Source of the DNA: JBCBST01 sp039819115
Lineage (GTDB): Bacteria > Bacteroidota > Rhodothermia > Balneolales > Balneolaceae
Direction: 5' to 3'
DNA: 11,987 nucleotides
NCBI GenBank assembly: GCA_039819115.1
Contig: JBCBST010000100.1
Coordinates: 1-11,987 of the forward strand
How positions within the stretch are numbered: the first letter of the stretch is position 1; every line of letters begins with the position of its first letter. The notes beneath the pieces are model-generated. The model was given only the letters and a program-made list of their open reading frames with translations, made no database searches and was not told where the DNA came from. Below are positions 1 through 6,175 of this stretch, in pieces. A program made the position numbers and the translations under genes.

Positions 1-297
1 GCCCAGTTTGGAGGTATATTTGCTCTTTTCCCCATCTTTTTTGCCTGGATGGGGGCATTTAGCGAAGCTGTTGGTGGTATTTTTCTCGCGCTGGGATTTC
101 AAACCCGCATAGCTTCGTTCCTGGTCATTTGCACCATGCTTGTTGCCATGTTTGGTCAAAAGTGGGGCTCGGGATTATGGGGTATGCTCCCGGCCATGGG
201 GTTTTTATGGATAGCCGTTTACAATGTGGTACTTGGATCAGGAAGATTCGGAGTTGACTATCTCATAGATCGTAAGACGGAGGAGGTAGCGTCATGA
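1..297 (+). CDS. DoxX-family membrane protein, 3' part (5' end outside window)
   Basis: The reading frame is open from base 1 to a TGA at 295-297, so this is the C-terminal 98 residues of a gene that starts upstream; the Met at base 49 is internal, not a start. The translation is a run of hydrophobic helices with the small-residue pattern of DoxX/SURF4-type proteins (GAFSEAVGGIFLALGF, then two more helices, ending GSGRFGVDYLID). DoxX proteins are small four-helix inner-membrane proteins, often linked to redox or sulfur metabolism, but the exact role here is unknown. The stop overlaps the next gene's start in ATGA (294-297), which indicates translational coupling. Family call is fairly secure; function is not. 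Confidence 0.8.
   Translation, partial: AQFGGIFALFPIFFAWMGAFSEAVGGIFLALGFQTRIASFLVICTMLVAMFGQKWGSGLWGMLPAMGFLWIAVYNVVLGSGRFGVDYLIDRKTEEVAS
279..286 (+). promoter_or_regulatory. Ribosome binding site for the lipoprotein gene at 294
   Basis: GGAGGAGG lies 7 nt before the ATG at 294, inside the end of the DoxX gene. It is one of only two strong Shine-Dalgarno sequences in the window and supports both the chosen start and coupled translation of the pair. Confidence 0.65.
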
Positions 298-659
298 ACA
301 GGTATATAACCACAGGTATAATTGTATTGATGGCAGCTCTGCTACAAGCGTGTGTTCAACCTACCCGCGATGTTTCGGTTACCTTCGAAGTGGATGTGCG
401 AAACCAAACCGGTGTACAGCAGGTTTCTGTGCGGGGTGGGTTAGCCCCTTTGTCGTGGCAGGAAAATGCTCCCCTGAGCGATGCAGACGGAGATAGCATT
501 TATACGGGTACGTTTACCTTTAACATACCCTATGATAGCGTACCTGTTAAGTTTGTAATAAACGAAAATCAGTTTGAGCTAGATGGTAAACCCAACCGTA
601 TGGCTCCGTTACAAGAAAATGAACCCGCTTTGTTCAGAGTTGTGTTCGATCAGGAGTAA
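294..659 (+). CDS. Small lipoprotein with CBM-like (starch-binding/Ig-fold) domain
   Basis: This 121-aa protein begins with a type II signal peptide: positive N-terminus MNRY, a hydrophobic stretch and the lipobox LQAC with the lipidated Cys at residue 20. The mature part, about residues 28-120, reads as one beta-sandwich: VTFEVDVRNQTG opening strand, VSVRGG..PLSW, LSDADGDSIYTGTFTF, VPVKFVINENQFELDG. This order is the pattern seen in CBM20/CBM48-like and related Ig-fold domains of FCB secreted proteins (the 'V.F.VDM..Q' start, then 'L.D.DGD.IYT' and 'EYKF' strands). No catalytic residues are visible, so binding of a carbohydrate or protein partner is inferred only. It overlaps the DoxX gene by 4 bp and probably shares its transcript. 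Its last 26 bp overlap the 3' end of the convergent SAP/DUF6434 gene. Confidence 0.75.
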   Translation: MNRYITTGIIVLMAALLQACVQPTRDVSVTFEVDVRNQTGVQQVSVRGGLAPLSWQENAPLSDADGDSIYTGTFTFNIPYDSVPVKFVINENQFELDGKPNRMAPLQENEPALFRVVFDQE

Positions 660-1269
660 CCGGATCCTGTATTAACGCATAGTCTCCATTCTCATATCGA
701 ACAAAACCATCTTTCATGGGAAGCTCTTTCTTTTTGAGCCAACAGGCCCGGGCTTCCCGGATGGTTGCCGCAGGATGATGGTCTATAAAGTCGCGGACGT
801 ATTGATTGTACATATTGTAAGACGCAATCTTTCTTCGAAACGCAGGGTCTTTTTTCCGGGCTTCCAGTTGCTCCCAGACTTCAACCGCATCAAAAAGCGT
901 TTTACCGGTATTGGACTTTACCCAGTCCATGAAATCGGAATGGCAGCTAAACCGCTTTCCGAGATGTTGCTTCATAAAGGATCGGAAGTTAGGCCCGAAG
1001 GATACATTGTCTGTAATCCTGGTATCCAGAGTTAATGCCTCCTTTGCCCAATTAAACCGGGAAACAGGGGATGTACGGGTAGGTTGTTCCGGTGGTAAGC
1101 TATTGTTGTCCATGAAGTGCTCAATCCGATCAAGAAGCACTTCCTTTTTACCGGTTTTTGGTATTCCTAATGATATCGCAATCTCTTCCAGTTCAGCTTT
1201 TAACCAGTACCAGGTTCTGAATTCCGTTCCGGTTTTAATGCGATGAAAAGGAGGACGTTTAGATGACAT
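634..1269 (-). CDS. SAP-domain and DUF6434 protein
   Basis: With the start at 1269 the protein has 211 residues. Residues about 8-57 (FHRIKTGTEFRTWYWLK, then KAELEEIAISLGIPKTGKKEVLLDRI) match the helix-extension-helix SAP fold, a putative DNA-binding motif. Residues about 72-200 (FNWAKEALTLDTRITDNV, GPNFRSFM, FMDWVKSNTGKTLFDAVEVW, YNQYVRDF, ARACWLKKK) match the DUF6434 pattern, which usually follows such a SAP region. The frame stays open upstream to an ATG at 1357-1359, and another ATG lies at 1282-1284. I prefer 1267-1269 (MSSKRPPF) because the conserved family sequence begins just after it and the extra N-terminus does not resemble the family. No clear ribosome binding site decides between them. 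Function is unknown; a nucleic-acid role is inferred from SAP only. It is transcribed alone, convergent with the lipoprotein gene. Confidence 0.8.
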   Translation of the reverse strand: MSSKRPPFHRIKTGTEFRTWYWLKAELEEIAISLGIPKTGKKEVLLDRIEHFMDNNSLPPEQPTRTSPVSRFNWAKEALTLDTRITDNVSFGPNFRSFMKQHLGKRFSCHSDFMDWVKSNTGKTLFDAVEVWEQLEARKKDPAFRRKIASYNMYNQYVRDFIDHHPAATIREARACWLKKKELPMKDGFVRYENGDYALIQDPVTPDRTQL

Positions 1270-1454
1270 GGTACCGTAACGCATCTCGCCTGTAAACCGC
1301 TCCACGAAAAGAACCGAAACTGATATCCACCGAGTCGAAATATTCCCTAAAGAGGTCATGGTCTGTTATCTTAGCTCCGCCTATAAATGATAGATGGTTC
1401 ATTTGATCTATATTCTTACGGTAACGATGAACAGAATACCAGCCAGCCAACATC

Positions 1455-2921
1455 ATGATATTGAGAATCAGTTTATACCTGCTAATCGCTTGCTCTCTGT
1501 TAAGCTGTTTGGATGAGAATGAGAGTAAAGGATACCGCTCATCGGACCTGAATCGTACGTTTTTGAAAGAACAGAATAACACGCATCCCCTTATTCAAGG
1601 GGTGTGGAAATCGATTGGGAATGGATATTACCTCGAAGTTCGTGAAGACAGTATTTTGCTATACAGTTATACCGAAAGCTTCTGCTACAAAGAAAAAAAT
1701 GATTATCTGGAAGGTCTTTTAAACTCCCAAAGTCAGTTTGAACTTCGTGAAGATACGTTAGGAATCTATTTGACTGATTTTGGTGATAGAACTCAAGTAT
1801 TACAGACCAAAAAAGATTTTCTCAGAGTTGACCGACTTCCTGAGCATAGGATTTCTTTTTCAGAATTAACAAAACTAGACCTGGAGTTATCCTTTAAGTT
1901 ATATATGGAGACGCTACAGGAGAACTATGCATTTAACAAAGAAAGGGACCTGAATTGGGCTGAATTACACTCCAGGTATAAGGATAGTGTTTTGACAGGG
2001 AAAGAAGCGCTCTTCCATACCATGGGGACCATAGCCACGCTAACAAAAGACCAGCATACAAAGGTTATTTCAGAGGCAGGAACGTCACTGCAATATCGCA
2101 TAACGCCCTCAGCGGAAATTGTGAAGGAAACCTTTAACGAACAATCCGATGCAAAAGATCTTAATGAATACTTTGGTGTATTCTTTGATGCAAATTATAA
2201 AAACATCTCCGATAGTCTGTTGCGAGGAAATGGACAAAAAACAGCAAATGACAAGATAGAATGGGGAGACGTGACGGAAAACATTGGCTATATGCATATT
2301 CACTCTTTTGCCGGATTTCTGCCCAAAGAGTTCTCAAGGAAGCAGCAAATAGATAGTCTTAATGTGTATATGCAGCATATGATAGAATCCTTCAAAGATA
2401 AAGATGCCATCATCATTGATGTCAGTTTTAACTTTGGCGGATATGATGCGACGGCACTTACCATAGCCAGTTATTTTACCTCTTACCCTGTTTTTTCTCA
2501 CAATAGCCAGGTCTACCATAATGGCCAATTTTATAAAGAAGATGAGGTAATGATCTATCCAGCCGATTCCCCGCTATTTACAAAACCCGTTTATGTGCTC
2601 ATGACGGATATCAGCAGAAGTGCTGCCGAAGGGTTTGCTATGATGATGAGTGCGTTACCAAATGTGCATCTTGTAGGAACAAATACATTGGGAACGCTAT
2701 CGGGCATGTTAGGTAAATCAGTTGGTACATATTATACCACCTATTCCAATCAGCGATTGGTGAATTCGGAGGGTGACTATTTTGAGGTTTCTGGTGTTGA
2801 ACCTGATATCCAGTTAACGGTTTTTGAAAAGAATGACATCATGCAGAGTCATAAAACGGCCGTACGTACTTTGATAAAAAGAATGGAAGAAGGAAAAACA
2901 GCTACCGACACTGGCTATTAA
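1455..2921 (+). CDS. S41-family peptidase lipoprotein (tricorn/IRBP-like)
   Basis: 488 residues. The N-terminus is a lipoprotein signal with lipobox LLSC, lipidated Cys18, so the protein is an envelope lipoprotein; this supports the ATG at 1455 although no Shine-Dalgarno is visible. Residues about 45-130 form a beta-rich domain of unknown type (QGVWKSIGNGYYLEV), and about 140-205 a helical segment ending in TKDQHT. The S41 fold covers about 275-455: NIGYMHIHSF, DAIIIDVSFNFGG, VYVLMTDISRSAAEGFAMMM, LVGTNTLGTLSG and FEVSGVEPDI. By analogy with tricorn-type members the catalytic set would be His201, Ser389 (in SAAE) and Glu444. The Lys of the CtpA/Prc-type Ser-Lys dyad is absent: Thr414 lies 25 residues after Ser389. 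No PDZ domain is evident. Substrate unknown. It ends 15 bp from the convergent hybrid kinase, with no obvious terminator between. Confidence 0.88.
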   Translation: MILRISLYLLIACSLLSCLDENESKGYRSSDLNRTFLKEQNNTHPLIQGVWKSIGNGYYLEVREDSILLYSYTESFCYKEKNDYLEGLLNSQSQFELREDTLGIYLTDFGDRTQVLQTKKDFLRVDRLPEHRISFSELTKLDLELSFKLYMETLQENYAFNKERDLNWAELHSRYKDSVLTGKEALFHTMGTIATLTKDQHTKVISEAGTSLQYRITPSAEIVKETFNEQSDAKDLNEYFGVFFDANYKNISDSLLRGNGQKTANDKIEWGDVTENIGYMHIHSFAGFLPKEFSRKQQIDSLNVYMQHMIESFKDKDAIIIDVSFNFGGYDATALTIASYFTSYPVFSHNSQVYHNGQFYKEDEVMIYPADSPLFTKPVYVLMTDISRSAAEGFAMMMSALPNVHLVGTNTLGTLSGMLGKSVGTYYTTYSNQRLVNSEGDYFEVSGVEPDIQLTVFEKNDIMQSHKTAVRTLIKRMEEGKTATDTGY

Positions 2922-2936
2922 CACCAGCAGTTTTAC

Positions 2937-5018
2937 CTATTTCTTAATACCAAATCGTTCTTCCAGCTGTTCGAATAAATACGTTGAGTTCGCTATTCCT
3001 ACCTGTCGTGCCACTTCCTTTTGAGTAGCGTTTGGTTTCTGTATCAATAGATCACGAGCCTGCTGAAGACGGGCTTCCTTAATGATTTCTTTCGTGGTTT
3101 GACCAAGCAGGGATTTGACCCTCCGGTTCAATGTGCTTTTCGAGATATCGAAGTGTTCTGCAATGCGTTCAACCGAGAAATTATGCGATTTCAAATGAGT
3201 GCTGATGAACGTGTTTAACTCTTCATTGAATTGCTGGGCATGCTCTTCCATGAATGATTTTTGGGCCTTAGGTAAGGAATCCTGCTCTTCAGAAGCTTTA
3301 AGCTGATAGCGAAGAGAGCGTTGCAGCGTATGAAGCAATTCCTCCTTTACGAACGGTTTTGTGATGTAAGCATCAATGCCAAGTCGAAGCATAGCACGTT
3401 TTGCAGGTGAATCTGCCCGGGCAGTTAATACAATGATGGGTAAATCCGGTTTAAGATGTTTGATTTTACCGACCAGTTCATGACCTGTCATGCCTGGCAT
3501 CATGTAATCTGTAATCACTACATCGAAGGATTTCTTTGCCAGGATCGATAGTGCAGCTTGTCCATTAGATGCCGTCTCAACGTGGAACTGGCGCAACATG
3601 TCGGCTACATAGGTTCTCATTTGAGCATTATCTTCCACAATAAGCACCTTCTTGATGTTTCTTTCAGATTCAGCATCAGGTATGACGGGATCAGTATGAT
3701 CAGATAACAACTCCTCTGTTTCTAATCGAAAGGACGAAGATGGAATCATCAGCATGAATTCAGTACGTTCAAAAGGGTTGCTGGATACCTTGAGCTCAAA
3801 TCCATGTTCGTCGGCAATATTCTTAGTAAACGATAGTCCGATACCGGTACCTGGTTCGGCACTGATTACGTTTGTTGCCCGAAAAAAGCGATCAAATACG
3901 AAAGGTATTTCATGCTCTGGAATTCCGGGCCCATTATCCGATACAGAGATCACAAGATGTTGCCCTTCTCTGGACACGCTTAAACATACCGTACCTGCTT
4001 TTGAGGTAAACTTAAGAGCATTCGTTAAGAGGTTGGATACGGCACTTTCCAAAAGCTGGCGATCAGCGTCTATGGTAAACATTTCCTGAGGTAACTGATG
4101 CCAAAAGGCGATTTCTTTTTGTTCAAAAACGGGTGTAAATCGGGTTGCCAGCCTATCAGCAAAGAGATTGATGGAAATGGATTCCTTATTAAGCGTAAGG
4201 GTAGGACTGGCCAATGTGCTCACGGTTAATAAATTGGTAAGCATCTGCCCAATATGTTCGCCCTGTTCTTTAATGGTCGTAATGGTTTGCTGTTGATTAT
4301 TCGTTAAAGAATCGGACGATGCGGATAAGTACTCAGTGTATCCCTGTAATAAGGTAAGAGGGGTGCGTATTTCGTGCGAAAGATTAATGAAAAACTGAGA
4401 TTTGATTTCATTATAGGTCTCAATCTCATTTTTCTGCCGAAGGATGATATTGTTATCGCGGGTTAACTGAGCCTGTTGTTCTTCGTTCAGGTTGATCAAT
4501 TGACGGATAATCCAAAACGTAGTTATAAATAAAACACCCATGTTTGCGTAACCAAATACCTCGGGATCATACCATTCAAAGAGCATATTTGGCAGGTAAA
4601 AAGAAATCAGACATATGGTGAGAGTAACACCCTGAATAATGAAACTGTCGATCAGTACCATGGTCATGATCATGATCAGGAAGTAGAAAAACTCCGACAT
4701 TTTACCCACGAATAAGAAATTCGCGTTCGCAAAGAAAAAAGCATAGGAACACACAATAAGCAGGACACGGGCAGCAAATTTTGCGTGGTTATTAGCTCTT
4801 GTATTCAGAAAGAAGACGAGTCCGTTAAACACATTTCCAACAACCAGCCCCAATAACGGCTCATACCATCCTTGAATAAAATCGATTACGATAAACGTAA
4901 CCCCAAACAGCAAACCGATCAGGCAAATGGTGTTTACCAGTACCGTTCGTTTTATTTCTTTTGGGTGTGTGAGGTAAGAAGTGCCGGAATACAGGATCGG
5001 TTTAATACGCGAATACAT
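2937..5018 (-). CDS. Membrane hybrid histidine kinase with receiver and AraC-type HTH
   Basis: This 693-aa protein combines a whole two-component pathway in one chain. Residues 25-175 contain about six hydrophobic helices with almost no periplasmic loop. Residues 180-207 are a polar linker. The HisKA domain has its phosphoacceptor His215 in FINLSHEIRTPL. The HATPase has N box Asn333 (LLTNALKF), G1 DNGPGI at 361-366 and G2 GTGIGL at 390-395. A receiver follows (456-572): acidic pair Glu462/Asp463, phosphoacceptor Asp504, Thr532, Lys554. The C-terminal AraC-type region (about 595-693) has both helix-turn-helices (SVERIAEHFDISKSTLNRRV and QKEVARQVGIANSTYLFEQL). All catalytic residues are present. 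It resembles the hybrid two-component systems of Bacteroides but lacks a periplasmic sensor, so the signal is probably sensed in or near the membrane. The target is unknown; the repeats upstream of its own gene suggest autoregulation. Confidence 0.93.
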   Translation of the reverse strand: MYSRIKPILYSGTSYLTHPKEIKRTVLVNTICLIGLLFGVTFIVIDFIQGWYEPLLGLVVGNVFNGLVFFLNTRANNHAKFAARVLLIVCSYAFFFANANFLFVGKMSEFFYFLIMIMTMVLIDSFIIQGVTLTICLISFYLPNMLFEWYDPEVFGYANMGVLFITTFWIIRQLINLNEEQQAQLTRDNNIILRQKNEIETYNEIKSQFFINLSHEIRTPLTLLQGYTEYLSASSDSLTNNQQQTITTIKEQGEHIGQMLTNLLTVSTLASPTLTLNKESISINLFADRLATRFTPVFEQKEIAFWHQLPQEMFTIDADRQLLESAVSNLLTNALKFTSKAGTVCLSVSREGQHLVISVSDNGPGIPEHEIPFVFDRFFRATNVISAEPGTGIGLSFTKNIADEHGFELKVSSNPFERTEFMLMIPSSSFRLETEELLSDHTDPVIPDAESERNIKKVLIVEDNAQMRTYVADMLRQFHVETASNGQAALSILAKKSFDVVITDYMMPGMTGHELVGKIKHLKPDLPIIVLTARADSPAKRAMLRLGIDAYITKPFVKEELLHTLQRSLRYQLKASEEQDSLPKAQKSFMEEHAQQFNEELNTFISTHLKSHNFSVERIAEHFDISKSTLNRRVKSLLGQTTKEIIKEARLQQARDLLIQKPNATQKEVARQVGIANSTYLFEQLEERFGIKK

Positions 5019-5040
5019 GTAGAGATGTTCGTTCTGTGCT

Positions 5041-5211
5041 AATCTGGTGCAGCGTGGATGAAGTGATCAAAGATAAGATATTGCTTCAAACGGGATTTGG
5101 AATGACACAAAAATGAGAGCGAATGACTCAAAAGTTAATAATCTGGTGGGTTTGATAAGATGATTAATCGGAGGTTGAGAATCTGATTGCAGATCAGAAA
5201 TTCAATCTGGT
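5041..5211 (-). promoter_or_regulatory. Cluster of AATCTGGT repeats and palindrome upstream of hybrid kinase (possible operator)
   Basis: AATCTGGT occurs exactly at 5041-5048, 5140-5147 and 5204-5211, all in the same orientation, with a one-mismatch copy AATCTGAT at 5180-5187. The last of these forms the left arm of a perfect inverted repeat TCTGAT-5 nt-ATCAGA at 5182-5198. The cluster sits 23-193 bp upstream of the AraC-fused kinase start. AraC-family proteins commonly bind direct repeats, so autoregulation is a reasonable inference, but no binding site is known for this protein. Confidence 0.4.
5068..5075 (-). promoter_or_regulatory. Possible -7 promoter element of the hybrid kinase gene
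   Basis: On the minus strand this reads TATCTTTG, an exact match to the Bacteroidota housekeeping -7 element TAnnTTTG, about 50 nt upstream of the kinase ATG. No convincing TTTG-type -33 element sits at the expected distance, and the phylum is uncertain, so this is a weak call. Confidence 0.3.
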
Positions 5212-5296
5212 TTCGGATTTATGCGTTTTGCTAAGCAACTACTTTTGGGTATGGGCAAAGAAAAGAGAGTATGTCCTTACAATAAGAACTATTATG

Positions 5297-5320
5297 GGGA
5301 AGACGATGAAACGTCTTCCC
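5297..5320 (-). terminator. Hairpin terminator of the small membrane protein unit
   Basis: Perfect 9-bp inverted repeat GGGAAGACG / CGTCTTCCC with a 6-nt loop, beginning 5 bp past the stop of the minus-strand reading frame at 5326. On the minus strand it is followed by a T/A-rich but interrupted tail (ATAATAGTTCTTATT). Its place right after the last gene and before the kinase upstream region fits a terminator, though the U-tract is imperfect. Confidence 0.65.
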
Positions 5321-5325
5321 GATTA

Positions 5326-5601
5326 TTATCTCCTTGCTTCGAACCATTCCATTAAATCACCAACACCGAGCGTACCCCAGATAACCAGGATACCAAATCC
5401 GATTTTAAACCAGGCAGGGATACGTATTCCCCATCGTTTTCTGAGAAAGGCATTGAATACGGGCAGGTAAATCAAACTAATCCCTATTTAAAATAAACCC
5501 GGGATTATATGAATCAGGACCATATTCAGAAGTCCGATCATGATGAGGAAGCCCGAAAAAAACCACGCAAAAGATTCTGAAAAAGAAGAGCCCGGTTTCA
5601 T
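5326..5601 (-). pseudogene. Small membrane protein gene interrupted by one in-frame TAA
   Basis: Reading the minus strand from the ATG at 5599-5601 gives 37 codons (MKPGSSFSESFAWFFSGFLI, continuing IHIIPGLF), then TAA at 5488-5490, then 53 more codons in the same frame to TAA at 5326-5328. The second part is clearly protein-like: IGISLIYLPVFNAFLRKRWG, then IRIPAWFKIGFGILVIWGTL, ending EWFEARR. Read through, it is about 91 residues with hydrophobic segments near residues 12-34, 36-50 and 66-82. No frameshift is needed: one base change, for example Tyr TAT/TAC to TAA, explains the break. It starts 7 bp after the upstream gene, so the two formed an operon ending in the hairpin at 5297-5320. I do not recognise the family. 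Alternatives are a sequencing error, stop readthrough, or restart at a non-ATG codon such as TTG just past the stop. Confidence 0.7.
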
Positions 5602-5608
5602 GAAAAAG

Positions 5609-5902
5609 TTAACTACCCGCCAGAGGTGTGCCGAATATTCCCACGGCCAGCTCTGCCCAAACCAGAACCAGAAGTATAACGATAAAAGCCAGGGTCAATC
5701 CTCTCATATCGGAGTTTTTCATGTTGCGATAGAGTACCTCAATAAACAACCCTGCGGTACCCAACAACAAAGCAGCCACCAGGAAGTCTCCGGCAGTCCA
5801 TACCACCTCATCAGTGAACTGCATGGCAATGAAAGGGATCAAAAGAATAGCTGAGCAGCTTGCCAGGATAAAAAGCGAACGTTTATGTGTAGTTGTAACC
5901 AT
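5609..5902 (-). CDS. Small three-helix membrane protein, unknown function
   Basis: 97 residues with three hydrophobic segments, about 9-27 (FILASCSAILLIPFIAMQF), 37-57 (AGDFLVAALLLGTAGLFIEVL) and 68-90 (GLTLAFIVILLVLVWAELAV), ending GIFGTPLAGS. The string IPFIAMQFTDEVVWTAGDF and the GxxGTPxxGS tail resemble a conserved uncharacterised membrane protein of FCB bacteria, from memory rather than a search. Short loops and no catalytic motif suggest a structural or accessory inner-membrane role. The start ATG at 5900-5902 has no clear Shine-Dalgarno. It heads a minus-strand pair with the interrupted gene at 5326-5601 and is divergent from the chemoreceptor gene. A plus-strand open frame covering the same bases has a low-complexity polar translation and is rejected. 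Confidence 0.8.
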   Translation of the reverse strand: MVTTTHKRSLFILASCSAILLIPFIAMQFTDEVVWTAGDFLVAALLLGTAGLFIEVLYRNMKNSDMRGLTLAFIVILLVLVWAELAVGIFGTPLAGS

Positions 5903-6062
5903 AGTGATTCGGGTTTTTTGTAATAAAACAGATGCTGATTAAAGTTCAAAACCTGAGTTTTGTTTCTGGGTTGACCCAAAAGGAACGTGTTCGAGCTCAG
6001 GGAGGCTCTTAACTTATTTTAAATTATGTTATATATCATCTGAGAACCAAACAAAGAATGGA

Positions 6063-6089
6063 TTAACTCACAGACCCAAAATTTATAAT
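6063..6089 (+). promoter_or_regulatory. Possible sigma-70-type promoter of the MCP gene
   Basis: A perfect TATAAT at 6084-6089 is preceded, at 15 bp, by TTAACT (6063-6068), a 4/6 match to TTGACA. The spacing is short, so only the -10 is attractive. It would give a leader of about 80 nt. Confidence 0.3.
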
Positions 6090-6160
6090 GTAATACGGGT
6101 TAAGGGGTTGTTAAAACTGTCGAAAAGAGAAATACGTACTTAACAATTCAATTAAATGGA

Positions 6161-6169
6161 AAGGGAAGG
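6161..6169 (+). promoter_or_regulatory. Strong ribosome binding site for the MCP gene
   Basis: AAGGGAAGG ends 6 nt before the ATG at 6176 and fixes that start. Most other genes in the window lack such a site, so this gene may be translated unusually well. Confidence 0.65.
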
Positions 6170-6175
6170 TGAACC

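Larger units (their letters stand above)
5903..6175. other. Divergent intergenic region between small membrane gene and MCP gene
   Basis: 273 bp, AT-rich in its right half, holding the promoters of both divergent genes. I found no open frame of note and no clear flagellar/chemotaxis (sigma-28) promoter. A candidate -10 and a strong ribosome binding site for the right-hand gene are listed separately. Confidence 0.6.

Noticed and set aside
1270..1359. N-terminal extension of the SAP/DUF6434 gene to the ATG at 1357-1359
   Set aside because: The extra 30 residues (TSLGNISTRWISVSVLF...) do not resemble the family start, and the conserved region begins right after the Met at 1269.
1259..1402. Minus-strand 47-codon frame (MNHLSFIGGAKITDHDLFRE...) whose stop overlaps the preferred start of the SAP/DUF6434 gene
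   Set aside because: The overlap could be leader-peptide coupling, but there is no ribosome binding site, no recognisable family, and the frame partly runs opposite the start of the S41 gene when extended. Kept only as a curiosity; ribosome profiling would settle it.
2921..2937. Search for a bidirectional terminator between the S41 gene and the hybrid kinase
   Set aside because: Only 15 bp separate the stops and no inverted repeat is visible there.
5228..5470. Plus-strand 80-codon frame opposite the interrupted membrane gene
   Set aside because: The minus strand reads as clear membrane protein here and ends in a hairpin; the plus frame runs through that hairpin and is a shadow.
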